Positions 28,990 through 38,598 are shown, counted from the first letter of the stretch. The stretch: 64,000 nt of DNA from Achromobacter sp. UMC46 (GCF_014170335.1 NZ_LZZS01000019.1:1-64000); one strand, 5' to 3'. The notes: a model not told the origin generated them from the letters alone. Numbers and translations: made by a program.

Positions 28990-29178
28990 AACCAACGCAT
29001 TCGTGCGGTTTTCGAGGCTAAAGCCGGGCCTTTCAATGTTCGACTGTTGCGCAATTGCACACCGCGCGGATCGTCGTTGATTCTTCCCTGGCGGCTCTTT
29101 AGAGTGCGTGATGTTTGCTGCGCGAAGGGCGTGCCGGTGTGATCGGCGCGACGCGTCGACAGACGTGTTGAGGAAGAC

Positions 29179-29685
29179 ATGAGCAGTGTGTATTTGCGTT
29201 CGGCCGGCATCGCCTGCGCCGTTCTGGTCCTGGCCGGTTGCGTCGCCAGGAAGCCCGCCGTCATCACCGAGGCCCAGCCTGCGGAACCGCCCAAGCCGGT
29301 GGCTTGCGTGCCGGCCCAAAACGGCGATCCGATGATCGGCACCTGGTTATCGAACAGCAAGCCCCGCGACGTCAGCGGCGACCTGCAATCGCTGATCGTG
29401 TTGTCGGCCGATGGCTCGATGGCCTACGAAACCCTGCTGAAGATCGGCCGCAAGGCGCGGCCCGCCCTGCGCGAGACCGGGTGCTGGACGGTGGTCGACG
29501 GCATCTACACGATGCGCACCACGAAATCTGCCGGCGAACTGGTGGACGCGAACGATCCGATCTACCTGAATCGCTACCGCGTCGAAAAGGTCGAAAAGGC
29601 CAAACTGACGCTGCGCGAACTGAAGACCGGCGGCCAGGTCGTCACCGCGCGCCGCATGCCCCAGGGCTACCGCCTGCCGTATTGA
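29179..29685 (+). CDS. Small lipoprotein of unknown function
   Basis: A 168-residue protein with a lipoprotein signal (residues 1-20; lipobox L-V-L-A-G-Cys). A proline-rich linker (EAQPAEPPKPVACVP) is followed by a single globular domain of about 120 residues. That domain begins GDPMIGTWLSNSKPRDVSGDLQSLIVLSADGSMAYETLL, reminiscent of lipocalin-like or META-type beta domains that read GTW...L.F..DG. A GAGGAAG site precedes the ATG. I do not recognise the family. It is likely attached to the outer membrane. It stands alone between the LysR and MFS genes. Confidence 0.75.
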   Translation: MSSVYLRSAGIACAVLVLAGCVARKPAVITEAQPAEPPKPVACVPAQNGDPMIGTWLSNSKPRDVSGDLQSLIVLSADGSMAYETLLKIGRKARPALRETGCWTVVDGIYTMRTTKSAGELVDANDPIYLNRYRVEKVEKAKLTLRELKTGGQVVTARRMPQGYRLPY

Positions 29686-29723
29686 CCGCTGCGCTCTGAC
29701 CGCTACGCTCTGACCGTTGCGCC
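29683..29723. repeat. 14-bp triplicated repeat at the lipoprotein stop codon
   Basis: TGACCGCTGCGCTC, TGACCGCTACGCTC and TGACCGTTGCGCC follow one another, the first TGA being the stop codon of the lipoprotein gene. It is probably a slippage product with no function visible. Confidence 0.7.
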
Positions 29724-29813
29724 GGGCGGACACCCCCGTCCGGCCGCTTCGCCAAGTCGGCCGGGCTGCGGTAAGGTGCGGGCTTCGACTTTCGCCTCGC
29801 TGCCCGCCCCCCC

Positions 29814-31013
29814 ATGCCCGCCATGTCCTCCGAAGCACGCGCCATCGCGCTGCTTGCCCTGGCCGCTTTCGTCAGCGCCAGCGCCTTCCGCATCTGTGAT
29901 CCCATGCTGCCGCAACTGGCGGCGGAATTCGGCACGACCACCGGCCAGGCCGCGCGCGCCGTGACGGCGTTCGCCGTGGCCTACGGGGTGCTGCAGATGT
30001 TCTTCGGTCCGGTGGGCGACCGCTACGGCAAGTACCGCGTCGTCAGCGTGGCGACCGTGGCCTGCGCGCTGGGCAGCGCGGGCGCCGTGATGGCCGAATC
30101 GCTGGATGTGCTGGTGCTTTGCCGCGCGCTGTCGGGCGCGGCGGGGGCGGGCATCGTGCCGTTGTCCATGGCCTGGATCGGCGACAACGTGCCGTATGAA
30201 CGGCGGCAGGCGACGCTGGCGCGCTTTCTGACCGGCACCATCCTGGGCATGTCGGCCGGGCAATTGGCCGGCGGCCTGTTCGCGGACACCATCGGTTGGC
30301 GCTGGGCCTTTGCCGCGCTCGTCGTGGGGTATCTGGCCGTGGGCGTGCTGCTGCATCTGGAAGTGCGGCGCCAGCAGGTGTCCGGCTTCGGCCGGGTGGA
30401 AGCGGGCGCGGTCAAGCAGGGGTTCGTGGCGCAGGCGCGGCTGGTGCTGGGCACGCCCTGGGCCCGCATCGTGCTGGCGACCGTCTTCGCGGAAGGCCTG
30501 CTGGTCTTCGGCGCGCTGGCGTTCGCGCCGTCCTATCTGCATGAACGCTTCGACATCTCGCTGACCGCCGCGGGCGCGCTCGTAGCGGTGTACGCCGTGG
30601 GCGGCCTGATCTACACGGTGGTGGCCGGCCGCATCCTCAAGCGCCTGGGCGAACGCGGCCTGGCGGTCGCGGGCGGCCTGGTGCTGAGCGTGGCCTTCCT
30701 CTCCTACCTGCTGGGCCCCGTCTGGATGTGGAGCCTGCTTGCCAGCGTCCTGGCCGGTTTCGGCTACTACCTGCTGCACGCCACGCTGCAGACCAACGCG
30801 ACGCAGATGGTGCCGTCGGCGCGCGGCACGGCCGTCGCCTGGTTCGCGTCCTGTCTGTTCATGGGGCAGGCGGCCGGCGTGGCCCTGGCGGGCGCCGTGG
30901 TGGACGAGATCGGCGCGGCCGCGCTGTTCGGGGGTTCTGCCGTACTGCTGCCGCTGCTGGGCGCGTTCTTCGCGCGCGCGCTGAAGGCGCGGGCGGCCAT
31001 TCAACAGGCCTGA
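29814..31013 (+). CDS. Major facilitator superfamily transporter
   Basis: A 399-residue polytopic inner-membrane protein with about twelve predicted helices. The loop 2-3 motif GPVGDRYGKYRVVS (near residue 64) is the MFS motif A, and a second-half counterpart (GRILKRLGERGLAVAG) lies near residue 265. Overall the sequence resembles drug/sugar efflux permeases of the arabinose-efflux type; the substrate is unknown. An ATG nine bases further in (MSSEARA) is an alternative start. It is followed by a 15-bp-stem hairpin before the convergent gltX. Confidence 0.9.
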   Translation: MPAMSSEARAIALLALAAFVSASAFRICDPMLPQLAAEFGTTTGQAARAVTAFAVAYGVLQMFFGPVGDRYGKYRVVSVATVACALGSAGAVMAESLDVLVLCRALSGAAGAGIVPLSMAWIGDNVPYERRQATLARFLTGTILGMSAGQLAGGLFADTIGWRWAFAALVVGYLAVGVLLHLEVRRQQVSGFGRVEAGAVKQGFVAQARLVLGTPWARIVLATVFAEGLLVFGALAFAPSYLHERFDISLTAAGALVAVYAVGGLIYTVVAGRILKRLGERGLAVAGGLVLSVAFLSYLLGPVWMWSLLASVLAGFGYYLLHATLQTNATQMVPSARGTAVAWFASCLFMGQAAGVALAGAVVDEIGAAALFGGSAVLLPLLGAFFARALKARAAIQQA

Positions 31014-31019
31014 AACGAC

Positions 31020-31055
31020 ACGGGCCCGGCGCATCCTGGGATGCGCCGGGCCCGT
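31020..31055. terminator. Bidirectional hairpin between MFS gene and gltX
   Basis: Perfect 15-bp inverted repeat ACGGGCCCGGCGCAT/ATGCGCCGGGCCCGT with a six-base loop, in the gap between convergent genes. There is no T run. Confidence 0.7.
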
Positions 31056-31074
31056 GGCCGGTCGGCCGCGCGGG

Positions 31075-32481
31075 TTAGATCGCGGCCAGGCGGGCCAGCA
31101 CCGTCTGCTTGCCCAGCAGGGCCAGCACGGCGTCGACGGCGGGCGTCTGCGTCTGGCCGGTGACGGCTACGCGCAGCGGGATCGCCAGTTGCGGCATCTT
31201 CAGGCCACGGTCGGCCAGCACCGCCTTGATCAGGGCGGACAGGGCCTCGCGGGTCCAGTCGGTGTCCTGCGCGCGCTGGGCGAAATCGGCCAGCGCTTCG
31301 CGGGCCGGCGCGGTCAGGTGCTGTTCGACGAGCTCGGCCGCGGCGGGCTTGAACTCGGCGCAGAACAGCATGGCGCCGTCAGCCAGCTGCTCCAGCGTTT
31401 CAGCGCGGTCCTTCAAGAGGCCCATGACGCCCGGCAGGTCGATCTTTTCCGGATGGCCGCCCCGGTTCGCCACGCGCGGGGCCACGCGCTCGGCCAGTTC
31501 CGCGTTGTCCATCTGCTTGATGTAGTGGGCGTTGACCCAGTTCAGCTTCTTCGGATCCCATTGCGAGGCCGACTTCGACAGGTGCTTGGTGTCGAACCAC
31601 GACACCAGCTGTTCGCGCGAGAAGAGCTCGTCGTCGCCGTGGCTCCAGCCCAGGCGGGCCAGGTAGTTGATCATGGCCTCGGGCAGGTAGCCGTCGTTGT
31701 CGTATTCCATGACGTTGACCGCGCCGTGGCGTTTGGACAGTTTTTCGCCGTCCGGGCCCAGGATCATCGGCACGTGGCCGTATTCCGGCAGCGCCGCGCC
31801 CAGCGCGCGCAGGATGTTGATCTGGCGCGGGGTATTGTTGACGTGGTCGTCGCCGCGCAGGACGTGGGTGATGCCCATGTCCCAGTCGTCGACCACGACG
31901 CAGAAGTTGTATGTCGGCGTGCCGTCCGGGCGCGCGATGATCAGGTCGTCCAGTTCGGTGTTGTCGAAGCTGATCGTGCCTTTGACCATGTCGTTCCAGG
32001 AGGTGGCGCCTTCCTGGGGATTCTTGAAGCGCACGACGGGCTTGCGGCCGTCGGGGATGGCGGGCAGCGTCTTGCCGGGTTCCGGGCGCCAGGTGCCGTC
32101 GTAGCGCGGCTTGTCGCCGCGGGCGCGGGCGGCCTCGCGCATGGCTTCCACTTCTTCGGGCGAGCTGTAGCAGTGGTAGGCGGTGCCGGCGGCCAGCATC
32201 TGCGCGACCACTTCGCGGTAGCGGTCCATGCGCTGCATTTGATAGAAGGGGCCTTCATCGGGCTGCATGCCCAGCCATTCCATGCTGTCCAGGATGGCCT
32301 GCACTGCTTCCGGCGTGGAGCGTTCGACGTCCGTGTCTTCGATGCGCAGCACGAACGTGCCCTGGTGGTGGCGCGCGAAGGCCCAGGAGAACAGCGCGGT
32401 GCGCGCGCCGCCCAAGTGCAGGAAGCCCGTGGGCGAAGGCGCGAAACGGGTACGAATGGGGGAGGAGGCGTTGGAGGTCAT
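31075..32481 (-). CDS. gltX: Glutamyl-tRNA synthetase
   Basis: A 468-residue class I aminoacyl-tRNA synthetase charging tRNA-Glu. The HIGH-type motif is in [22 protein letters not shown] (residues about 9-30) and the KMSKS-type loop reads [10 protein letters not shown] near 245, the normal GltX form. An upstream in-frame start adds ten residues, but ATG 32481 gives the standard N-terminus. I see no zinc-binding Cys cluster, which is normal for the short proteobacterial type. Its terminator hairpin is shared with the MFS gene. Confidence 0.96.
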   Translation of the reverse strand: MTSNASSPIRTRFAPSPTGFLHLGGARTALFSWAFARHHQGTFVLRIEDTDVERSTPEAVQAILDSMEWLGMQPDEGPFYQMQRMDRYREVVAQMLAAGTAYHCYSSPEEVEAMREAARARGDKPRYDGTWRPEPGKTLPAIPDGRKPVVRFKNPQEGATSWNDMVKGTISFDNTELDDLIIARPDGTPTYNFCVVVDDWDMGITHVLRGDDHVNNTPRQINILRALGAALPEYGHVPMILGPDGEKLSKRHGAVNVMEYDNDGYLPEAMINYLARLGWSHGDDELFSREQLVSWFDTKHLSKSASQWDPKKLNWVNAHYIKQMDNAELAERVAPRVANRGGHPEKIDLPGVMGLLKDRAETLEQLADGAMLFCAEFKPAAAELVEQHLTAPAREALADFAQRAQDTDWTREALSALIKAVLADRGLKMPQLAIPLRVAVTGQTQTPAVDAVLALLGKQTVLARLAAI

Positions 32482-32601
32482 AGGTGGCAATGATAGCGGC
32501 TGCGGCGCCACAAAGCGGCGTCAGGCAGGGTCCACATCAAGCGGACGACGGGATTGTCTTGTTACGATGAACGGTATTTTAGATTAGGGCCAGCCACCCC
32601 T

Positions 32602-35043
32602 ATGCTGCGACACGCTCTTGCCCCGATGTTCGAACCCAGTTCGCTGGTGATCGTTGCCGACCGGCCCCTGCCGGCGGCGGGTTCCCTGTCGCCCGCGCTC
32701 AAGGCGAAAACCACCGTAGTGGCCTGCGAAGTGGGGGCCGCGCCCGAGCTGCCCTCGGCCCTGGAAGGGCTGGCGCCCGGCGAGCGGCCTGATCTGGCCC
32801 TGGTTTGCGTGTCGCCGGCGGTGCTGCCGGAAACGCTGCGGCGCCTGTCGCCGCTGGCGCCGCGCTCGGTGATCCTGCTGCCGCACGAACTGCCCGACCC
32901 GTATCCGCGCGGCACGCTGGCTCTTTGCCGGGCCTGGGCCGAAGAGAACCGCTGCGAACTGCTGGGGCCGCGCTCGTTCGGCGCCCAGCGTCCCCATGCC
33001 GGCCTGAACTTCAGCCAGCACCCGGTGCTGGCGCGCGCCGGCCGCGTTGCGCTGCTGGCGCAGTCGCGCTCGATCATGGCGGCGGTCATGGATTGGGCCG
33101 AAGACGTGCACATCGGCTTTTCCACCGCCGTGTCGCTGGGCGACGAGGCGGTGGTGGGGCTGTCGAAAGTGCTGGACTACCTGGCCAGCGACCCGCGCAC
33201 CGACAGCATCGTGCTGTACCTGGAAGACGTGGGCCCGGCGCGCGAATTCATGAGCACGCTGCGCGCTGCCGCCAGCGTCAAGCCGGTCATCGTGCTGAAA
33301 GCCGGCCGCGCCGACGGCGACAGCGCCGACGCCATCTTCGACGCCGCCTTGCGCCGCGCCGGCGCGGTGCGGGTGCGCTACTTCGTGCAGCTGTTCTCGG
33401 CCGTGAAGGTGCTGGGCTACACGCGGCGCCCCAAGGGTCGGCGCGTGGCGCTGATCTCCAACGGCAACGGCCCGCCGCAGCTGGCCATGGACCTGATCGG
33501 CCCGGACGCCGCGGTGCTTCGCGCCGAACTGGCGCCCGCCACGCGGCGCGCGCTGGAGGGCATGCTGGAGCCTGACGCGGTCAGCGCCAACCCCGTCATC
33601 ACCTATATGCCGATGACCCCGGAGCGCATCCGCGCCATCCTGGAAGCAGTGCTGGACGATACGGGCGTGGACGGCGTGCTGGTGCTGCTGGCGCCCGACG
33701 CGCTGGCCGACATGCCCGCCGTCGCGCGCGAACTGGCGCTGATCGCGCCCAAGGCGAAAAAGCCGGTCGTCAGCTGCTTCATGGGCGACGCCGGCATGCG
33801 GCCCTTGCGGCGCATGCTGGACGACGCGGGCACGTCCGCCTTCCGCACGCCCGAATCCGCCGCCGACGCGTTCGGCGTGCTGGCGTCGCACCATTACAAC
33901 CAGCAGCTGCTGCTGCAGACGCAGCCGCAGGAACCCCCCAGCCATGTGCCCGACCTGGCCGCGGCGCGCGAAGTCATCGCCCGCGTGCGCGCCGACTGCC
34001 GGCGCGAACTGAACACGGCCGAGATCCGCACCCTGCTGGGCCTGTTCTACGTGCCGCTGCGCGACATGCCGGTGGACGTGGCCGCGGTCGAACCCGAATC
34101 CCGCCCGATGGCGATCCGCGTGCGGCGCGACCCGCAATTCGGCCCGGTCATCCGCTTTGGCGCGGGCGGCCCCGACGCCATGCTGTCCGCGTCCGACCGC
34201 GGCATGGACCTGCCGCCGCTCAATGGCTTCCTGGCCCGGCAACTGATCGAACGCAGCCGGCTGTGGCGCCGCGTGCTGGCGCCGCGCATTGGCCATATCG
34301 CCGCCGAATCCCTGCAGCAGGCGGTGGTGCTGGTGTCTGAAATGGTGTCGGAACTGCCCGACATCGAAACGCTGGACATCGACCCCCTCTACGCCGGCGA
34401 GACGCATCTGCGCGCGGGCGGGCTGCGCCTGTTGCTGACGGAAACCCCGGGCTGCGAAACGCCGCAGACCTCGGGCTATCCGCACATGGCGATCCACCCG
34501 TATCCGGCGCGCCTGGTGCAGGTGCGCCGTTTCGGCGACGGCATCCCGTGGGTGCTGCGTCCCATCCGTCCGGAAGACGGCGAGGCCCTGCAGGAATTCA
34601 TCCGCGGCCTGTCGGAACGGTCGCGCTACATGCGCTTCGTGTCGATGATGCGCGAGCTGACCCCGCGCATGGTGTCGCGCTACACCCAGGTGGATTACCA
34701 CCGCGAATTGGCCCTGGTGGCGGCGACCCAAGTGCCCAACCCGGCCAACCGCGGCCATCCGCGCGAGGTCATCGTGGGTTTTGCGCACTACCTGCGCAAC
34801 CCCGACGGGCGGGGCGCGGAATACGCGCTGGTGATCGGCGACGACTGGCAGCGGCGCGGCCTGGGCCGCCAGTTGATGACGGCGCTGATCGATGCGGCGC
34901 GCGAGCAAGGGCTGGAATACATCGACGGCCTGGTGCTGTCGACGAACCGGCCCATGCTGGCGCTGATGACCAGCCTGGGCTTCACCAACGATTCCGATCC
35001 CGAAGACCCGACGATGCGCCGGGTCTGGCTGGGTCTGACCTGA
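32602..35043 (+). CDS. Pat-like protein lysine acetyltransferase: acyl-CoA synthetase-like plus GNAT domains
   Basis: An 813-residue protein with the domain order of E. coli PatZ/YfiQ. First comes a CoA-binding Rossmann-like domain (about residues 5-130), then succinyl-CoA-ligase-like domains (about 140-440, with SLGDEAVVGLSKVLDYL and ISNGNGPPQLAMDLI). A shortened ATP-grasp-like region (about 460-620) follows, and a C-terminal GNAT acetyltransferase domain (about 645-810) has the acetyl-CoA loop QRRGLGRQL near 750. PatZ acetylates acetyl-CoA synthetase and other proteins. The ATP-grasp part lacks the usual lysine/HKSDVGG motif that I would expect in an active ADP-forming ligase, so it is probably regulatory only. 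Confidence 0.85.
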   Translation: MLRHALAPMFEPSSLVIVADRPLPAAGSLSPALKAKTTVVACEVGAAPELPSALEGLAPGERPDLALVCVSPAVLPETLRRLSPLAPRSVILLPHELPDPYPRGTLALCRAWAEENRCELLGPRSFGAQRPHAGLNFSQHPVLARAGRVALLAQSRSIMAAVMDWAEDVHIGFSTAVSLGDEAVVGLSKVLDYLASDPRTDSIVLYLEDVGPAREFMSTLRAAASVKPVIVLKAGRADGDSADAIFDAALRRAGAVRVRYFVQLFSAVKVLGYTRRPKGRRVALISNGNGPPQLAMDLIGPDAAVLRAELAPATRRALEGMLEPDAVSANPVITYMPMTPERIRAILEAVLDDTGVDGVLVLLAPDALADMPAVARELALIAPKAKKPVVSCFMGDAGMRPLRRMLDDAGTSAFRTPESAADAFGVLASHHYNQQLLLQTQPQEPPSHVPDLAAAREVIARVRADCRRELNTAEIRTLLGLFYVPLRDMPVDVAAVEPESRPMAIRVRRDPQFGPVIRFGAGGPDAMLSASDRGMDLPPLNGFLARQLIERSRLWRRVLAPRIGHIAAESLQQAVVLVSEMVSELPDIETLDIDPLYAGETHLRAGGLRLLLTETPGCETPQTSGYPHMAIHPYPARLVQVRRFGDGIPWVLRPIRPEDGEALQEFIRGLSERSRYMRFVSMMRELTPRMVSRYTQVDYHRELALVAATQVPNPANRGHPREVIVGFAHYLRNPDGRGAEYALVIGDDWQRRGLGRQLMTALIDAAREQGLEYIDGLVLSTNRPMLALMTSLGFTNDSDPEDPTMRRVWLGLT

Positions 35044-35086
35044 TCCTGATCCGGCGGGCCTGACCCTGCGCGGGATCAGGCTGCCG

Positions 35087-35779
35087 TCAGGCGGTCTTCC
35101 TGGCCGCCTGGCGGGGCGTCAGCCGCGCCTCCACCTCGTCCACCGACAGCACGTCGCCGAAGAACAGCATCCAGCCGTAGAGCGAATGCTCGTGCTCGGC
35201 AGGGGTGACCGCGGCCAGCGCGTCGTCCACCATGATCGTGCGGAAGTCCCGCATCATGGCGTCGCGCGCGGTGGATTCGCAGCACACGTTGGTGACGGTG
35301 CCGGCGATCAGCAGCGTGTCCACGCCCAGCCCGCGCAGCAGGGGTTCCAGCTCGGACGAGCCGGGCGCCATCGCGCTATAGAAGCGCTTGACCACGCGCA
35401 GGTCGGTGTCGTGCGCATGCAGGTCCGGGTGCAGCAGGAAGCCCGGCGAATCGCGGCGCAGCGTTTCCAGCCGGCGCGCGCTGCGTTCGGGCGTCAGCAT
35501 CACGCCGTGGTGGTGCGACCAGAAGGCGTCGGCGTTGTCCGAGGCCGTCTGCACCCAGACGACCGTGCCGCCGGCCGCGCGCACGGCGTCGCACAGCCGG
35601 TTCACCGGCGCGATGATCTCGCGCGCCGGCGCGCATTCGCCCTGGTAGCCGGGCAGCGTGAAGTACTGCTGCATGTCCACCACGACCACCGCCGTGCGGG
35701 CGGCGGGCAGTTCGTCATACGGATGCAGGCAGCCCTGCCGGGCCACGACGCGATCCTTCACCCATTGCGGGAATTCCAT
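35087..35779 (-). CDS. Isochorismatase-family cysteine hydrolase
   Basis: A 230-residue hydrolase with the Asp-Lys-Cys triad: Asp35 in VVVVDMQQYF, a lysine in LRVVKRFYSAM near residue 130, and Cys166 in VTNVCCESTARDA (Cys167 adjoins it). Relatives hydrolyse small amides or imides such as N-carbamoylsarcosine, ureidoacrylate or biuret. It is the distal gene of a four-gene unit with an ABC importer, only 9 bp after the permease gene, which suggests that the imported compound is its substrate. The substrate itself cannot be read from the sequence. Confidence 0.85.
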   Translation of the reverse strand: MEFPQWVKDRVVARQGCLHPYDELPAARTAVVVVDMQQYFTLPGYQGECAPAREIIAPVNRLCDAVRAAGGTVVWVQTASDNADAFWSHHHGVMLTPERSARRLETLRRDSPGFLLHPDLHAHDTDLRVVKRFYSAMAPGSSELEPLLRGLGVDTLLIAGTVTNVCCESTARDAMMRDFRTIMVDDALAAVTPAEHEHSLYGWMLFFGDVLSVDEVEARLTPRQAARKTA

Positions 35780-35788
35780 GGCCGTTCC

Positions 35789-36625
35789 TTATCCGTAACG
35801 CCGCGCCACGGCGGCTTCGACGCGGTAGATGATCAGGTACATCACGCTGGAGATCAGCGCCAGCATGGCGATGGCCGTCATGACGATGTTCAACTTGAAC
35901 ACCTGGCTGCCGTTCATGATGAGGAAGCCCAGGCCGGAATCCGCCGACTGGAATTCGCCTACGATGACGCCCACCAGCGCCAGGCCGATGTTCATCTTCA
36001 CGGCCGCGATCAGGGTGGGCACGCTGCCGGGCAGCACCACCTTGGTCAGCACCTGCCAGCGGCTGGCGCCGAACGTGTGGGCCAGCTTGACCTTGTTCAG
36101 GTCGATGCCCCGGAAGCCCGCGTACACCACCATGATGGTGACGAAAACCGCGATGGCGACGGCCATGCCGTACACGGCGTAGTCCGAACCCAGCCACAGG
36201 TAGAAGATCGGCACGAAAGCGATCTTGGGCATGGCGTTGGCCACCACCAGGAACGGGTCCAGCACCTTGTACAGGAAGTCCGACCACCACAGCGCGGCGG
36301 CCACCACGATGCCGATCGCCATGCTCAGGGTGAAGCCGACCAGCGTGGCCGACAGCGTGGTCATGATGTGCTTGCCCAGCTGGCCGTTGTTCCACAGTTC
36401 GATGAAGGTGGGCCACAGCGCGCTGGGGTAGCTGGTCAGCAGCGGGTTCAGAACGTGCATGCGCGGCAGGATCTCCCACGCGCACAGGAAGACCACCATC
36501 AGCAGCACCTGCGTCAGGCGGATGTTGCGCTTGCGGGCGCGGTCGCGGCGCAGGTAGTCCAGGTACTTCTCGCTGGGCGCGGGCACGGCGCGCAGGGGGA
36601 CGGTATTGGCGATGGGCGCATTCAT
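35789..36625 (-). CDS. ABC transporter permease, SsuC/TauC type
   Basis: A 278-residue inner-membrane permease with about six helices and the BPD_transp_1 EAA-like loop (GFRGIDLNKVKLAHTFGASRWQVLTKVVLPGSVPTLIAAVKM, near residues 170-210). The family imports nitrate, sulfonates, taurine, pyrimidines or other small organics. It lies 3 bp after the ATPase gene and 9 bp before the cysteine hydrolase, clearly one operon. Confidence 0.9.
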   Translation of the reverse strand: MNAPIANTVPLRAVPAPSEKYLDYLRRDRARKRNIRLTQVLLMVVFLCAWEILPRMHVLNPLLTSYPSALWPTFIELWNNGQLGKHIMTTLSATLVGFTLSMAIGIVVAAALWWSDFLYKVLDPFLVVANAMPKIAFVPIFYLWLGSDYAVYGMAVAIAVFVTIMVVYAGFRGIDLNKVKLAHTFGASRWQVLTKVVLPGSVPTLIAAVKMNIGLALVGVIVGEFQSADSGLGFLIMNGSQVFKLNIVMTAIAMLALISSVMYLIIYRVEAAVARRYG

Positions 36626-36628
36626 GGG

Positions 36629-37441
36629 TCAACCCTCCACGTGGACGTCCAGCTCGTCCCAGAGCTGTTTGAAATAGGCGTTGAATTCCGGCCGGGAACG
36701 CGCCTGGAAGGGCGTCGGCCGCGCGCCGTCGCCGTAGTGGATGCGGTGCTGGCTTTTCAGCCGGCCGGGCCGGCGCGACAGCACGATGACGCGGTCCGTC
36801 ATGGCGATGGCTTCGCCGATGTCGTGCGTGACCAGCACCACGGTCTTGCCCTCGCGCCGCAGAATGTCCACCACTTCGTCCGAGATCGCCAGCCGCGTCT
36901 GCGAATCCAGCGCCGAAAAGGGTTCGTCCAGCAGGATCACGTCCGGCTCGGTCACCAGCGTGCGCGCCAGCGCCGCGCGCTGGCGCATGCCGCCCGACAA
37001 TTGCCGCGGCGTGTGCGACAGGAACGCGCCCAGCCCGCATTTTTCCAGCAGATGCACGGCACGCGCCTCGCTGCGCGCATCGCGCCGGCCCTGGATCTCG
37101 GCGCCCAGCATCACGTTGTCCAGGATGGTGCGCCATTCGAACAGGTAGTCCTGCTGCAGCATGTAGCCGATGCGCGGATTGGGCTTGGTCACGCCCTGGC
37201 CATCGATCATCACGGCGCCCGAGGTCGGCGGGATCAGCCCGGCGATCAGCGACAGCAGCGTGCTCTTGCCGCAGCCGCTTTGCCCGATCAGGCTGACGAA
37301 TTCGCCCGGCGCCAGCGTGAACGACACGTTGGACAGCGCCTCGGTTTCGCCCTCGGTCGTGAAGTACGACAGGCAGACGTCGCGCAGCTCGATCTTCGCC
37401 ATGGCGGCGGCCGGCTTCAGGTTATGGACGGCGGCTCCCAT
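36629..37441 (-). CDS. ABC transporter ATP-binding protein, SsuB/TauB type
   Basis: A 270-residue nucleotide-binding subunit. Walker A GQSGCGKST is near residue 57, the signature LSGGMRQRAALAR near 150, and Walker B VILLDEPFSALD near 172, with the H-loop in VLVTHDIGEA. The ATG at 37441 overlaps the receptor gene's stop (TGATG), implying translational coupling; an alternative internal start is MAKIELRDV. It powers the SsuC-type permease next to it. Confidence 0.92.
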   Translation of the reverse strand: MGAAVHNLKPAAAMAKIELRDVCLSYFTTEGETEALSNVSFTLAPGEFVSLIGQSGCGKSTLLSLIAGLIPPTSGAVMIDGQGVTKPNPRIGYMLQQDYLFEWRTILDNVMLGAEIQGRRDARSEARAVHLLEKCGLGAFLSHTPRQLSGGMRQRAALARTLVTEPDVILLDEPFSALDSQTRLAISDEVVDILRREGKTVVLVTHDIGEAIAMTDRVIVLSRRPGRLKSQHRIHYGDGARPTPFQARSRPEFNAYFKQLWDELDVHVEG

Positions 37442-38445
37442 CACGGCGCCTTCTTGGCGAAATCGGCCACCACCACGTCTTCGTACTTCACGCGGGCGGA
37501 GTCCTTCATGACGGCGCTGGCGATCAGCATGTCCTGCAGCTTCGATATGGCCTCAGCCGTCACCAGCGGCGACGTCTTCCAGATCTGGTATTGCTTGTAG
37601 CGTTCGATCGCTTCGGTCACCGCGCCCTGATCCATGCCAGGGAAGAAGGTCATGATCTGCGGGGTCAGCGTCGCGGCGGGCGTGTCCTTCACGTACTTCT
37701 CGGCGCGCGCGACCACGTCGGTCCAGGCCTGGATGACCTTGGGGTTGTCGCGGATGTATTTGTCGGTGGCGGTGAAGACGGTGTAGTCCACCTGGCCCAC
37801 TTCATGGCCGACGGAAGCCACGATATAACCCTTGCCATTGCGCACCAGTTCGCCGGCTTCGGGCTCCAGGAAGATGCCGTATTCGCCCTGGCCCGCCATC
37901 CACGCCCCGGCGCGCGCCGGGATGCCGATGTTGTTCAGCAGTTTCACGTCCTTCTGCGGATCCAGGCCGTGTTTGCGCAACGCGGCTTCCAGGAACACGA
38001 TGGGGTTGGACCCGGGGCGGAAACCGATGACATCCTTGCCTTTGAGCATGGACCAGTCGAACTTGTCGATGGGTTTGCGCGCCAGCAGGAAAAAGCCGTC
38101 GGTGGCCGTCAGTCCCGCGAAGATCTTCGGCTTGACCGGCGACTCGCTGTTCTGCACATAGATGGATGCTTCGGGCCCGATCAGCACGATGTCGGCGCTG
38201 CCCGACAGCAGGGCGGTCATGCCTTTGTCCGTGCCCTGGGACGTCTTCATGGACACGTCCAGCCCGGCGTCCTTGAAGTAGCCCTGCGACAGGGCCACGT
38301 ACTTGGGCACGTAGAGGATGGAGCGCACCACCTCTTCGTAGCGGACCTTCACGGGGGGATTCAGGGCTTCGGCCCGGGCGGCCAGCGGAACAATCAGCGC
38401 AAGCAGCGCCGCGCCCGCCAGGCGGGGCAGTGGCAAGGATTTCAC
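37441..38445 (-). CDS. ABC transporter substrate-binding protein, NMT1/SsuA-like
   Basis: A 334-residue periplasmic receptor. The start is a GTG at 38445: AGGAG stands 7 bases before it and it gives a clean Sec signal peptide (KSLPLPRLAGAALLALIVPLAARA). The frame further upstream is junk. The mature protein has the NMT1/THI5-like fold with SILYVPKYVALSQGYFKDAGLDV near residues 45-70 and GFRPGSNPIVFLEAAL near 145. First gene of the ABC-hydrolase operon. The ligand is unknown; a neutral or anionic nitrogen compound is plausible from the hydrolase partner. Confidence 0.88.
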   Translation of the reverse strand: MKSLPLPRLAGAALLALIVPLAARAEALNPPVKVRYEEVVRSILYVPKYVALSQGYFKDAGLDVSMKTSQGTDKGMTALLSGSADIVLIGPEASIYVQNSESPVKPKIFAGLTATDGFFLLARKPIDKFDWSMLKGKDVIGFRPGSNPIVFLEAALRKHGLDPQKDVKLLNNIGIPARAGAWMAGQGEYGIFLEPEAGELVRNGKGYIVASVGHEVGQVDYTVFTATDKYIRDNPKVIQAWTDVVARAEKYVKDTPAATLTPQIMTFFPGMDQGAVTEAIERYKQYQIWKTSPLVTAEAISKLQDMLIASAVMKDSARVKYEDVVVADFAKKAP

Positions 38446-38569
38446 GGACTTTCTCCTGCGTCTTGTATGGCACGCCGAAACCCGGCGCAACACGGCCAAT
38501 GGGATGGAATCGACAACAACAACAGGGAAGCCCGAACGATCACTGCCCGGGCCGTCAGGCATGGATCGA

Positions 38570-38598
38570 ATACTATATTCAATACAAACGGGCGACAA
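38570..38598 (-). promoter_or_regulatory. Candidate promoter of the ABC-hydrolase operon
   Basis: On the minus strand TTGTCG (38593-38598) and TAGTAT (38570-38575) are 17 bp apart, about 125 bp upstream of the GTG start. The adjacent ATACTATATTCAATAC is partly palindromic. Confidence 0.4.

Noticed and set aside
31075-32481. LSKRHG instead of KMSKS in GltX as a possible damaged active site
   Set aside because: This is the normal form of the loop in glutamyl-tRNA synthetases.
34548-35063. Alternative frame over the GNAT end of the Pat-like gene
   Set aside because: Shadow frame; the acetyl-CoA binding motif is in the main frame.
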